From Glebionis coronaria (taxonomy: Eukaryota; Streptophyta; Magnoliopsida; Asterales; Asteraceae): a stretch of DNA of 64,000 bases. The notes below the pieces were generated by a model that was not told where the DNA came from, made no database searches, and worked only from the letters and a program-made list of their open reading frames with translations. Positions 36,630-48,700 of this stretch are shown in pieces. Numbering within the stretch: the first letter of the stretch is position 1; the number at the start of each line of letters is the position of its first letter. The stretch is from the NCBI GenBank assembly GCA_025667525.1, contig CM046877.1, positions 32,322,255-32,386,254 on the forward strand, given 5' to 3'. A program made the position numbers and the translations under genes.

Positions 36630-38573
36630 AAGTTTTTGTTCGTTGATTCTTGGCGGAGTTTTGACACGTATGTAGGAATAGCATAATCCGATGGCTTCCT
36701 CTCTCGTCTCCTGAATATAGTTTCAACTGGAGCGGCACCTTGTCTTCAATGAGAGCTTGCGTCTTGAGGATGGTGTTTACAGTGAACTCCCCAGCACCCA
36801 TGCGTGTTGATGAAGCAAAAGGAATGACGAAATTCCTTTTCTGGCCAATTATATTAGTTATTTATCTTGGGACTACTGGCTAGAGCAGAGCATTCGTATC
36901 CCAACCATCATCAATTGTGTACATATCTGATGTATCAAATATCACAACTCCTTTAATGCTTACAATATATCCAATGGAAGCCACTCTTCATCTCATCGTT
37001 CTGCAATTAGAAGGAAGAGATATAATGAATTTAAGATTATGTATCCAAGTAAACCAAACGAATTCAAAGTGGGTCAAGAGGGATCACCTCAGGATGGATT
37101 GACCCGCGAACCATACTTTATCCATATTCTCTATTCAAAAAACATATATACCTAATTAACATTTTAAAACAATAATATTACAATTATTAAAATCTCTTAA
37201 AAGACGATTTAGAAGGATGTATGCATTAAAAAGACTCTGAACGACTTCAACCCGTTCCCATATACGTAGATTTTTTAAGCTGGTCCATTCCAGAGAAAAG
37301 ACAACCAGAATCGACCCAAATTTATAAGTAAATAGGTCAAAACTGCTACCTCTAAAAAGCCAAAATATAAATTTTTTATAACAGTAAACTGTATATTCTT
37401 ACCTCCATTGCAGCAATTCGGGCCAACCTTTTCACGGATGTTTTTACTTAACTGGAGCATTGTCGCCTTAAATAACTAAACCCCAATCATTTGAAGAGTA
37501 TTTGTAGCAGCTTCCTAATCCCTAACCGCTTCTGTATCACCAGCTTGGATCTCAGTTTGTTCCACCACCTCCTATTTGTCTGCTTCGTCATCATCAACCT
37601 CTCGGCAGCATCAGTATTATCATCTGAGACATTTGTAGCTTCTACTTTAATATCCGTGGACCTTTGAAGTTTAGGTTCTAAGCATTCTCCAAGAAATCGT
37701 TGCCTTTAATACCCGGGGACCTTTGAAGTTCAGCTTACTCCTCTGCCTCCCTCTCGCTGAAAGAGTATGCTTCACACGACCATGGTGACAACTAATAAGC
37801 TTTACAGAAAGTACAAAATATATCTTTTTTGTGTTTGTAAAAGAGAGCAGAGAGAATAAGTAGATAAGTTATTTACTTATGCAATCCCAAACACCCCTTA
37901 AGAATTAAGATATATTTTCCTAAATATTGCATTTTTTTTAAGCTATAGCTCATAAGTTTCTGGTCAACGTGGTCACATACATGATAAACGCACATTATAA
38001 TGACATTTGAAAGGTATGTGGAATATATCACGCGTTCCATCATGTCATGATTACACATTCCTCAAGTTATCTGGGCCTTATGATATTTAAAACAGAATAC
38101 CCAAAAGACAAAAGATATTATCCTATAAAGATCACATAAACAGATAATACCTCATATAGAATATCAGCAGTGCCTTTATCTCTCCTTTATTTAACACCTA
38201 TTCTAAGCAAAACTGTGACTTTTCACCACCAACTCGTTGTCCATATTTTGGGTTTATTACTTCGAAAACATCATTCACGTTATCATCAACTACTAATACT
38301 CCATCTTTAATGTTCTTAGCCAAATTACACCGATAAGCTAACACCAACTTCTCTCGAAATACTCACCTCCGTGCGCCTGTTTAAAAAATTGTCCGCTTTC
38401 TGGATAAAGATCGATGTTGTGAGGCTGTCGTTAAAATTCCTCCAATCTGCTTGCAATCTCATTCAACTCAACAGCTTCCTACCTGCATATATCACCAAAT
38501 TATGCGAGAAGATAACCGAACACAAATTCAATCAATGGAAGTATGGAACGATGTAATATGTTTGTAGCACGAA
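36630..38573. other. unassigned region, probable Helitron body
   Basis: No intact gene. On minus, 36586-36801 has a 71-codon frame (MGAGEFTVNTILKTQALIEDK...) that runs into the Helitron hairpin. Another minus stretch around 36900-37000 reads GYIVSIKGVVIFDTSDMYT between stops. They look like decayed captured exons, but I cannot name a source gene. No Rep or helicase motif was seen. Confidence 0.3.
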
Positions 38574-38713
38574 CTTTCGTGTTCGCAAGTATGCAGATAC
38601 CCTTCGAGGTAAGCAGGGGTAGTTTGAGATGTTTAGCCTGCTCTGAACAGACTAAAGACCGTAAAATACCCCCTGTTTCCCTTGAAGGGTATCCATACAT
38701 TTGGGAACACGAA
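38574..38713. repeat. long hairpin (inverted repeat, arms about 70 bp)
   Basis: The left arm, with TTTCGTGTTC, ATACCCTTCGAGG and TTTAGCCTGCTCTGAAC, is mirrored by the right arm in reverse complement, with almost no loop. Divergence between arms is roughly 20%. Overlapping short frames on both strands look alike only because of this symmetry. Confidence 0.8.
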
Positions 38714-38894
38714 ACCCCTAATGTTACAATAATGAAAGTAATTTGTGTTTTTCAAATATAAAATGATGCAAAAGAGGCATATTGAACAAATGGATAATAA
38801 ATACACGTGACTGACATGTTTATGTTTAACTTCAGGCAGTAATTCACGTAGTCAAAAATCGGTGTCGTATGGCTTTCATCTTCAACAAATATGT

Positions 38895-39414
38895 GATAAA
38901 ATCGGCTTAGATTAATTGATGTCGTGGTTGGGTTTGTGGAGGTTGCTGAATCGAGCGATCCTCTCATTCCGCCATCCTTCCACTTTCCCAGCAAGACACC
39001 GTACCAAAGGATCATCACAGCCAACCAAATAGAGATATACGCCACCTAAAATAAGATGGATCCGATAGTCAGTATTCAGGGATCACATTATATTATATTA
39101 TATCTTTAATAAAGAAGGGGAATTGTGTTTCCGAATGAACAGTACCTCCACTCACAAAAGAAATCAAAAAATATATCCTTCTCCCTCGCATAAGAGTGCT
39201 ATGTGTGTGGGAAGACACATCACGTTATAAAATCGGCTCAGCTTAATTGATGCCGTGGCTGGGTTTGTGGAGGTTGCTGAATCGAGCGATGCTCGCATTC
39301 CACCATCCTTCTACTTTCCGAACAAGACACCGTACCAAAGGATCATCACAGCCAACCAATAACAACCAATCAAATAGAGATCCACGCCACCCAAAATGAG
39401 ATGGAACGGATAGT
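38895..39414. repeat. direct duplication of about 180 bp (38895-39069 and 39227-39414)
   Basis: Both copies start ATAAAATCGGCT and share GTGGAGGTTGCTGAATCGAGCG-type text through GATCATCACAGCCAACCAA to the terminal GATAGT, with a ~15-base insertion in the second. The 157-bp spacer contains TTATATTATATCTTTAATAAAG, which resembles a Helitron 5' end. A minus-strand frame through copy 1 (38752-39045) is unrecognised. Confidence 0.75.
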
Positions 39415-41145
39415 GTTTGTTTATTTAAAACATGAGAATCCGTGAACCAACTCTAGCAGGGAAAAACAACCAAGCTTCCAAAGGTACCCACATCGAAAGC
39501 AAAAGAACGATACTAGAACCAAATAAAAGCATAACCATTCGCAACTGAAGTTACCGCTAGTAGTACTTTTAATTGAGAATGAATTACATTAAACAGGGTA
39601 GTATCATAGTTTCGCATTACAAACACCCCTTACAGCCTATCGTCGCCAGGCGTCAACAACGGCACTAAAAGCCACAATTGTCACGATCGTCGCCTGCTAT
39701 GAATAGCGGCAACGAACCTTCAATTGAATTACTATACTTCTTTTTTAAAAACAACTTATAAAACACCTCTTATCCCGAACCCCAAAATTAGGTTTCCAGC
39801 AAACCCCAAAATAAGGGGTTTCAATGAATTACACAGCTAATTGTTATCCAAAGAATAAATACCTCACATCCCATTTGTTTATTAGTTATATCTCTCACAC
39901 AACCCTCTATCAAACCCCCTCTATCAAACCATAAAAAAACACAGATTTCTCTGTTAACTTATAAAACATGATGAATCAAAGTAGAAAACTCACCAAGCCA
40001 TAACTAAAACATCCATTAAAAGCGAAACCCCTTGAAAAATTAGGGTTTCCATCAAACCCAAATTAGGGTTTCCATGCCCATAAAAGGGTCACCAACCTAC
40101 GAACAACGTCGCCCAGCGCAGATGGCGGCAACGAAGAGGTAGGGGCAACACACAAAGAATGTAAAAACTTTGATCAAAGCGTACATTGGTTTTGACGAAC
40201 CCTTTTTAATCAAAGTTTTCGATCACGCTCGTCTAATCAAGAAATCTATCAAACTTTTAAGGTTTTAGATCAAACCCATAACCCATCTCATCAACAAAGA
40301 TCTATAAAGCTATGAAAGTTTCAGATCCAACGGATCAGTTTTAGATCGACGCAAGATGTACCTAAAGTCAGATTGAAAACATATTGTATAAATAATAACG
40401 AAGAAAATAGGCAAAAAGATTGAATATTAAAAAAATCATACCTGATACTCAGAATATAGAATAATCAAATACGCTTGATGATCAGGCTTCATAGATCATT
40501 TTTAAGCTTAATATCTATGGAGGATGATTAGAGAGAGAAACGGATAAGTTTCAAGAATGAATGAGATAATTTTGTGAGGGAGAGAAAATAAAATATGTGT
40601 GAGGGATATGTGTGAGGGAGAGAAAATAAAATATGTGTGAGGGGGTATGTGAGGCAGGCGTGAGGGGTATGTGAGGGAGACGGATATTTTTTAGTCTTGT
40701 GGTATGGACTCCCCTGGTCCCCACAAAATTAAAATTTCTGATAAAAAGTACTGTTGGTTCTGCTTGAGACAGTTTATAAAGTAAATTGGGCCCATTTGTA
40801 TTATGAAAAAAATTAAAAAATCAATTGGGCCCCGCCATATGAAAACCCTGGTCCCCATATATACTCTTGTCAAATAGTGCAAAGTTTTTTGTGAAAGATA
40901 GTGCAAATTTATGAATTGTTGTATTTTTGCTTTTCCCTCCAAAACTTTTAACATATATATTTAACTTGGTTACATTTGTGTTCAGAATTTAATAGTATAT
41001 TTTGATGTTTCAGTTTTTGTTTATGTTAAATTGTATACTCAGTTTTATAATAAATTGTTGTCATTTAATTTTCTTTTTTTGTTGAGCATTTAATGAGTCT
41101 TTTCTTATATAGGTTTCATTTTACAACTATATGTTTTATTGAAAC
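39415..41145. other. unassigned AT-rich DNA with a short tandem repeat
   Basis: No supported gene in 1.7 kb. At 40573-40680 a ~38-bp unit (TGTGAGGGAGAGAAAATAAA...) occurs twice, followed by GTGAGGGGTATGTGAGG-type runs. Inverted CCTGGTCCCCA occurrences near 40710 and 40850 hint at another small element. Element 2 is inserted at the right edge. Confidence 0.4.
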
Positions 41146-41150
41146 ACAAA

Positions 41151-41470
41151 TGTAGAATCTTGATAACCTATGAATCTATGAAGTGGGTTGATGTTTTCTA
41201 GAGAGAGAAACTAGAGAGAGAAAGTGAGAGAGAAACTATGTCTTTTTATTCAAGTGAAAACAAGAAAATGAACAACAACCAACCCCTTTCCATGGTGGAA
41301 AGGGGTATTTATATCCAAGGCCTTATTTGGACTTGGGCCGGCCCATGACAAGCCCATGGGCCGGTTTCTTACTTAACTTAATAAGTAACACTAACTACGA
41401 GCTATTACAACATAAATAATATTGTGGAGTGACCGAAACTTCTAATATACGTTAAAACGTATTTCTAACA
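41151..41470 (-). repeat. 3' LTR of copia element 2
   Basis: Runs from TGTAGAATCTTG to TTTCTAACA on plus (TGTTAGAAAT start on minus). TATA box complement at 41306-41313, bracketed by the same two palindromes seen in element 1. A purine-rich GAGAGAGAAA block occupies 41200-41235. Confidence 0.93.
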
Positions 41471-41472
41471 AT

Positions 41473-41480
41473 CTCCCCCT
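41473..41480 (-). other. polypurine tract of copia element 2
   Basis: Minus strand AGGGGGAG, two bases from the 3' LTR. It is the functional-position copy of a motif repeated three more times upstream in the 3' region. Confidence 0.8.
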
Positions 41481-41522
41481 AAGGGAGGTCACTCCACGTT
41501 ACAAAGTTCTAAACCTAGCATA

Positions 41523-41864
41523 CTATACTAAGTCTTCGTTCTTTAGCTCGTAGTCTTTTCTTCTTTTCTTTTTGATGTTGTGAATATGTTGGTTTGATCT
41601 TTTAGGCTTTGGCTTGAGAGCATTGTTCTTTTGACCTTTCACGTGCGATCTTTGCCTTCTTGTGAAAACTTGCCTCCTCGTGACTCCATGTTCCACACAC
41701 TTATGTCTTTTTGTTGAATTCTCGAAAGCTTCAGAGTTTGGTACAGCGGAAGACTTCATTTTGCACTTTCTTGAATTTTTCTGAACTTTGATGCAGAAAA
41801 ACATAAGCATGTGGGAACGACTTCTACAGGTACACCGCAACGCCACCGTCTTCAACTGGTACAC
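41523..41864 (-). CDS. unknown basic 113-codon ORF next to the 3' LTR of element 2
   Basis: Sense orientation, the last frame before the purine tract, where some plant retrotransposons carry an extra env-like gene. The product is very rich in Lys/Arg (KKKRRKDYELK near the end, RRQVFTRRQR in the middle), with several Cys in its first third. It has no obvious signal peptide or membrane segment, so nothing supports an envelope role. Element 1 lacks this region, so conservation cannot be tested here. It may be a chance frame. Confidence 0.25.
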   Translation of the reverse strand: MYQLKTVALRCTCRSRSHMLMFFCIKVQKNSRKCKMKSSAVPNSEAFENSTKRHKCVEHGVTRRQVFTRRQRSHVKGQKNNALKPKPKRSNQHIHNIKKKRRKDYELKNEDLV

Positions 41865-44010
41865 AGCAACGCCACCGTCTTCAACAGGTACACAGCAACG
41901 CCACCGTCTTTAACAGGTACACAGCAACGACACGAATAAAATGGCTTTGACATTTTACTCTAATTCGGTAGCATTTTACCTCCGGTCGGTGAAGACCGTT
42001 GGACGATATTAGATATCGTACCCGTGACGGATAGTTTCAATTAAGTAACTTCCTGACAGGATTTCGCGGGTAAACCCGTTCTCTTTATTCGACCGTCCAA
42101 AGCTGACTGCGAACATAAAGAGTGAATCACTTGGATAAATTATCCTTGTGATTTGAAGCCGTCAATTCATGAAACCTGGAACAAGTGAATTTCAATTAAG
42201 ATTTTCACCATCGTTGCTTTCCAGTTATCACGAGCTCAATTCATAAAGAATCTTGCACGTCACCTACCAAGTGCTGTTTGATGTTAACACTAGAAGGATT
42301 TCCACTCGTCACTGTGATCAATAAAGAGTCACTCTGAGTGTTCTGGCAAGATCATATGATAATGCGTAGAGGCCTGGAACGAGTTTAAGTTCAATTAAGA
42401 ATTAAACCACTGTTTCTTTCCAGTTTTTCACAAGATTGGTTCTAAAAGAACCGCACGTGTAACCTACCATGAGCTTGTTTGATGTTGGCTCAAGCAGGAT
42501 TTCCATCTTCATTGTAATACTTACGTATTACTCGGATGTTCTGGCAATATTACAGGAATACTGCGTAGGACTCATGAAAATCTCTTACTTTTCACAGTGT
42601 GTGAGAAAGCAAGGAATAAATGGAAAGTGTCCTAATGAGACTTTTGATGATCTCGTGGCTCTAGACTCGATAGTGCATTTTGATTCAGTGAGCGATGGCT
42701 GGAGAGGAGTGCCACCTTTTTAATATCAGTCTATTCGGAGTGAATAAACCAATAGATAACGTGTTGATCTCCGTGTGATTAAAACAAATACCTTTTGAGA
42801 GATATTTGAGTTAGCTGGATGGGTTGTGCATTGCATCACTGGGTCCATGACGTCTTTCTTCAATATCGAGAATCATTAACAAAAATTATCTCAATAGCAT
42901 ATGTATTGACCCGGTTTCTGCCTAAAGTTGTAAGGAGGGCTTCTTTCTTTACACCCTTTATCTTTACAATTCTTTTTCATTCTTCAACCCCTTCAATGCT
43001 TACCAATACGTCATAACTAGCACCTTGTTGTGATTGTTCCAGTGCTAGCTTAAGTACTTGGTCGGCATTCAACTACGTTCACAATCTTTCTCCAACTTTC
43101 CTAGGACTTCTAATTCTATCTAGGGAATTGTCCTTGGGAAGATTCCATCGGCTCTGATGAATCATTGGACTAAACCTATTCCTACCACCCTTTTGTCACC
43201 ACATTCGTCGTGAGTTAAGCGTGTTTTGGGAAAGTATAGCCATCATGAGAAATCATTGAAAATCACCTAAGGTACTTGTGATATTGAAAATCAAAAGTTT
43301 TGTATCTTAGGTGTTTTGTTCATCAAAAACGCTCCCCCTTAACACGTGCTTTACACATATTAAGTTGGATAATCGTTAAGTCTTTTTCATCTTTTTGCCA
43401 AGTATCATTTAAGTCTCCTTAATCCCATTTTCTCCCCTTATCCAAAATGTTAACCATTAATATTTGGGATATTGAATGGATTAACAGGTCTTTGGGTAAA
43501 AAAAATGACATCGATGTTTGGCCATAGAACATGTTAATGCTCCCCCTTAAATTAATAAGGGATAGTTGTAGTGCTTTAGTATGATATATTTTGAAAGATT
43601 TAGAATCTCGTGAGAAATTCTTGAAAAATTATCATACCTTAACACTACATCAAGCCGTAAAAGCACAGTATTCACAAATTTGCATATTCACATTTAAAAA
43701 CCAATATAGAGTAGACCTGAAATGTACGAACCAATAGATGGATCGTTGCAGTAACTTGTGGTGCACTCCATATGGTCTACCACCAACGAATCTTTCTAAG
43801 CTCCTCATCAACTTGAGGTTCGTGCTTCGGCGTTTGCGGCTGCTCTAGAATCTTGGAGTGCTTGTACTGTTGGATTAGTCATCGTATCTGCTTAAGATAA
43901 GACATAAAAGGTTGATGCACAAAAATATATAGATATGTATCATTATGACTACTAAGCATAACACATTTCAACAAGTACTTATAACAGGTAAACAACTATC
44001 AATCCAACAA

Positions 44011-44634
44011 CTCTTCATTCGGAACTCCTTCATGCGGAACTCTTCATTCAGAACACCTTCATTCGGAACTCTTCATTCGAAAGTCCTTCATTCGGAACTC
44101 TTCATTCGGAAGTCCTTCATTCGGAACTCTTCATTCGGAAGTCCTTCATTCGGAACTCTTCATTCGGAATTCCTTCATTCGGAACTTCTTCATTCGGTAG
44201 TTCATCCGGAACTTCTTCATTCGGAAGTTCATCCGGAACTTATTCATTCGGAAGTTCACTCGGAACTTCTTCATTCGGAAGTTCACTCGGAACTTCTTCA
44301 TTCGGAAGTTCACTCGGAACTTCTTCATTCGGAAGTTCATTCGGAACTTCTTCATTCGGAAGTTCACTCGGAACTTCTTTATTCGGAAGTTCACTCGGAA
44401 CTTCTTCATTCGGACGTTCACTCGGAACTTCTTCATTCGGAAGTTCATTCGGAACTTCTTCATTCGGAAGTTCACTCGGAACTTCTTCATTCGGAAGTTC
44501 ACTCGGAACTTCCTTCATTCGGAAGTTCGTTCGGAACTTCTTTCATTCGGAAGTTTGTTCGGAACTTCCTTCATTCGGAAGTTTGTTAAGAACTTCCTTC
44601 ATTCGGAAGTTTGTTCAGAACTTCCTTCATTCGG
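44011..44634 (-). repeat. 3' tandem array of copia element 2, motif TTCCGARTGAA
   Basis: On minus, TTCCGAATGAAG and TTCCGAGTGAAC alternate in a 27-bp unit, more than 40 half-units in about 620 bp. The motif ends GAA as in the 3' array of element 1. The array is open in several frames on both strands as 9-residue repeats, an automatic effect of a period divisible by three. Confidence 0.92.
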
Positions 44635-44639
44635 CCAGC

Positions 44640-45710
44640 GAACCCTTGTTTGATCGAATGACACGGATTGTGTGAATGAATTGATAGTATTTGAAAGCTT
44701 GTATGTGTGTTTTAATGGCGGGAAGAAAAAATGAGCCAGAAACAGTGAATGATGAAAAAACGGGGGGTTTGGTTTGACTTAGGTCAAAATTCAACTTTCT
44801 CCCTTAGTCATTTTAAATCCCTACACTTTTCTTTTCTTTTCCTTTTTGGTTTATAACTTTTCATTTTTCCTAACCATTGTTAAATTTCGCCAACTTAACC
44901 TTCACACAACTTAAGCATCGCAACCTATTAGCAAATCTCCAAGATCTTAAAGCAATTCCTATCACATTGAACGAGCACAAGTCGTATTCTAAAGCAAGAC
45001 CACTCATAAACCATTTAGCCAATTAATTTTCCACAAACACTTTTGAAAATCGTTTTGATGACGAAGATAATTTAATATTTTCTCCCCCTTAAACGATGAC
45101 CCGTTTTCTATTTAAAGAGCTGTAGTCATTGTTTAAAGAGTCAAATATTGATGAAAGCATTTCCAGTTAATATCTTGAAAAAGATTGATTCGTGGTGGCA
45201 ATAAGATTTCTCTTATTTTGACAAATTAATGCACTGAGACGTACACTAACTCGTGTTAGACCAAGTTGTAAAGTAAACTTGATCCCTTTGCATGATTTGG
45301 CTTGTAAATCATGCCCGAGAAAATTAATTCCCGTTGTGAGCCAACGTTTTCCAAGGAAATACGTGACTTTAATATGAAAACCGGGTTGCAGTCAGAAATA
45401 ACTACAAGCCATAATGGGCATGTTTTAAAAATGTACAACTTTTATACGGACTCTATTTATGGCGCCGTGTCAATATTGATCGACATTTCTAAAGCCGTAA
45501 ATATTACCGTACTAAAAGACATGCCCGATTTGAAAACGAAAAATATTTTTGGTTTTTCTGGATTTTGTGATTTTTATGGGTTTTCTAGGTTTTATATTTT
45601 TTATGGTTTTTGTTGGTTTTATATTTTTGTATTTTTCTTTTTGTGGTTTATATATTTACGATAATATACATGATCACGAACAAAGGATACGCCTGAATAG
45701 TTTACCACTA
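44640..45710 (-). other. pol-proximal 3' untranslated region of element 2
   Basis: Collinear with 28065-29150 of element 1. Contains the A-rich ATAAAACC block (on minus), the antisense ORF at 45311-45664 and a TTTAAGGGGGAG purine tract near 45081. No sense ORF. Confidence 0.65.
45311..45664 (+). CDS. antisense ORF of copia element 2 (117 codons)
   Basis: Begins MPEKINSRCEPTFSK as in element 1 and stays close to it for 76 residues. It then continues into an aromatic low-complexity tail (FYGF/FYIF repeats) encoded by the A/T-rich block. It is opposite in direction to pol. The tail looks like translated simple sequence. I do not recognise the product. Confidence 0.25.
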   Translation: MPEKINSRCEPTFSKEIRDFNMKTGLQSEITTSHNGHVLKMYNFYTDSIYGAVSILIDISKAVNITVLKDMPDLKTKNIFGFSGFCDFYGFSRFYIFYGFCWFYIFVFFFLWFIYLR

Positions 45711-48700
45711 CTATTCAACTGATTCTTCTGCCAATTCTTTGAGAGTCGCTGGAGTGAATGATTTCATGCCAAGCTTGTCGATCAAAAACTCAATTCCTCC
45801 TCGATCTAAGGCTTAGGTGAACATATCTGCCAGCTGATACTCAGTAGTGACAAAATACAGCTCGATCACTCCGTTCTCCACCTGCTCTTTAATGAAATGG
45901 TAGCGAATGTCTATGTGCTTGGCCCGGGAGTGTTGAACATAGTTGCAGCAAAGGGCAATGGCGCTCTTGTTGTCACAATACATCGGGATTTTGTTAAATC
46001 CCAAACCGTAGTCAGTTAATTGTGATCTCATCCAAAGGACTTGAGCACAACAACCGGACATGGCGATGTATTCAGCCTCCGTGCTAGAAATTGCAGCGTT
46101 TTTCTGCCTTTTTGAAGACCAACTGATCAATCTATCTCCAAGGAGTTGCACAGATCCAGAAGTGCTACGCCTCGTGTGTTGACACCCAGCATGATCGGCA
46201 TCTGCGTATGATATTAAAGCAATAGAGGAATCTTTCGGATACCATAGACCACGATGAAGTGTTCCTTTTAGATACCGAAAGATCCTTTTAACAACATGTA
46301 GGTGCTTTTCGGTAGGCCGAGCCTGATACCGGGCACACATGCATACAGCAAATTGCAAATCAGGCCTGCTAGCAGTCAGATATAGAAGGGTGCCGATCAT
46401 CCCACGGTAAAGTTTTGGATCGACAATAGTCCCATTCCTATCTTCATCTAACTTGGATTTCTCCCCCATTGGAGTGTCCACGGGGTCATAATTTTCAAAG
46501 TTATATTTCTTTAAAGATTCTAGAGCATATTTGGATTGATTAATAAAGATGCCTCTGGGATTCTAAGAAATCTGTAAGCCTAAGAAAAATGAAATTTTAC
46601 CCATCATTGACATCTGAAAGCGTGTGGACATTATCTTCTCAAAGCTATTTGACAATTCTATGTTAGTGGCAGCAAATATTATATCATCAACATAAATTTG
46701 TACCAGAATCATGTCGTTGTCCTCCTTGAGAGTGAATAGAGTGGGGTCCACCTTGCCTTTGGAGAAGCCTTCCGAGATGAGATATGTTGAAAGGAGATCA
46801 TACCACGCGCGTGGAGCTTGTTTCAACCCATAGAGAGCCTTCTTAAGCTTGTACACATGATTAGGAAACTCCGTGCTAACGAACCCATCCGGCTGACTAA
46901 CATAGACTTCTTCCCTTAGTTCACCGTTCAAAAATGTCGTTTTCACATCCATTTGATAGACGATCATGTTCATATGAGCAGCATACGCGAGGAATAGTCT
47001 AATAGCCTCCAATCTTGCAACAGGAGCAAAAGATTCTTCAAAGTCTATACCCAAGGCTTGTTTATATCCTCTAGCAACCAATCTAGCCTTATTCTTCAAT
47101 ACTGCACCCATCTCATCAAGTTTAACCTTATAAACCCACAACAAAGTAAGGATGTTAACCTTGTCAGGTAGAGGAACTAATTCCCATACTTCAAGTCTTT
47201 GGAATTCATTTAGTTCCTCCTGCATGGCTTCAATCCAAGATGATTGAGTCATAGCATGTTGCCAATTTTTAGGTTCAACTTCAGAGAGAAATGCATCAAA
47301 GTAGCAATAGAGTGCACTCTCTTGTAATTGATGGCGTGTAGAGACTGGTCGATCTAGATCTCTAATGACATTCCTAATTGGGTGATCTTTTGTCCATTTG
47401 GTGCTATGATTTTCAATCCTAGGTGGTCTGGAGTGAACAATAGAAGGAGCTTCTTCTGAGGTAGACGCGGCTGAAGGGTTTTCAGGTATCGGTACACCAA
47501 AGAAAGGAAGCTCTTGTAGGTGAGCATATTCCAAGTCGTGATCAATAGAATCCTCTTCCACATCATTAGGCACAAGTAAGGGTGATGATTCAGGTGTAGT
47601 TTGAGAATCACTTGGTAAAGGTGCATCCGGTTCAATGTTAATTGAAGATGCATTTGATAAAGCTTCATTAGCTTGAGCAACCACTTCAGGGATTGGAGCG
47701 ATCACTACAGGTGCTGGAACTTCATCATTCGGGGGATCAAAGAATTCATCGAACAATGGTTGAAACAGTTTATCCCACTCGGGCCTTGTTGGTGGTAAAA
47801 ATGATGTAGAAGTAGGATTATTGGGAACTAATCCGGAACTAATAGCACCGGTTCCCATCTCATGAAGCGCGGGTTCAGAGCTGCGTTGCTCAGAAGCCAT
47901 CGCTGTCAGCTCATCGAAATCTGCGTCCATAGTTTCTACAATCTTACCAAGACGACGGTTGTAAATTTGGTATGCTTTCTTGGAGGGTGAGTAACCAATG
48001 AAAATACCTATATCGGCTTTCAGTTGAAGCTTGCCCAAGTTCTCACTATTAATGTTTGGATAACAAAGAGCACCAAACACATGAAAAAATGAAACATCGG
48101 GTTTACGGTCATGTAGAAGCTCGTAAGGTGTTTTTCCATGGCGTTTCCGAATGATAGAACGGTTTTGGGTGAAACATGCAGTAGATATAGCTTCTGCCCA
48201 CAAGAACAATGGAGCGTTCGCATAAATCAGCATAGTCCTAGCAGCTTCCATAAGCGTACGATTCCGTCTTTCAACGACACCGTTTTGTTGTGGAGTACGT
48301 GCAGCGGATGTTTCATGTGAGATACCAACTCCTTCATAGTAATCACGAAGAGTCTGGTTGACGAACTCTGTTCCATTGTCTGTACGAATACGGCGGACAG
48401 TAGTATTCAAACGTACCTGAATGAATTTCAGAAAAGTGATGATAGCCTTCGGTGCTTCATCCTTTGTACGTAGAAATCTAACCCATGTAAACCTGGAGAA
48501 ATCATCCACAATGACAAGAATGAATTTCTTACCGCTCACACTTTCAGTTCTCATTGGCCCACAAAGATCCATATGCAAAAGATGAAGTTTTTCTTGATTG
48601 GTGTCTTCAGCTTTGGGCTTGTATGATTTCTTGGTACTTTTCCCCCTTGAACACGCGGAACATAAATGATCCTTGTGAAATTTGAGCTTTGGAAGACCAC

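Larger units (their letters stand above)
41471..44010 (-). other. long 3' region of copia element 2
   Basis: 2.5 kb between the 3' LTR and the 3' array, with no counterpart recognised in element 1. It holds a 29-bp tandem repeat at 41821-41935 (unit GGTACACAGCAACGCCACC..., about four copies). A diverged ~200-bp tandem duplication lies at 42174-42575 (shared CCTGGAAC.AGT, TTCAATTAAG, TGTTTGATGTT, TTCTGGCAA). Extra polypurine-like AAGGGGGAG copies occur on minus near 43331 and 43541. Confidence 0.6.

Noticed and set aside
38500..38761. Two similar ORFs on opposite strands (60-70 codons)
   Set aside because: Their similarity is explained by the hairpin arms at 38574-38713.
41151..41470. Could be the 3' LTR of element 1
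   Set aside because: It is in opposite orientation to element 1, sits next to element 2's polypurine tract, and pairs with 54786-55105 by an exact ACAAA duplication.
43945..44589. 214-codon HSEVHSELL repeat protein and its antisense counterparts
   Set aside because: The 27-bp period keeps several frames open on both strands at once, so this is an artefact of the array.
44011..44634. CRISPR-like array
   Set aside because: Units are contiguous, with no unique spacers, in a eukaryotic retrotransposon.
47354..48320. Additional ORFs of 60-108 codons over element 2 pol
   Set aside because: They are shadows of pol in other frames. The pol frame carries all the conserved residues.
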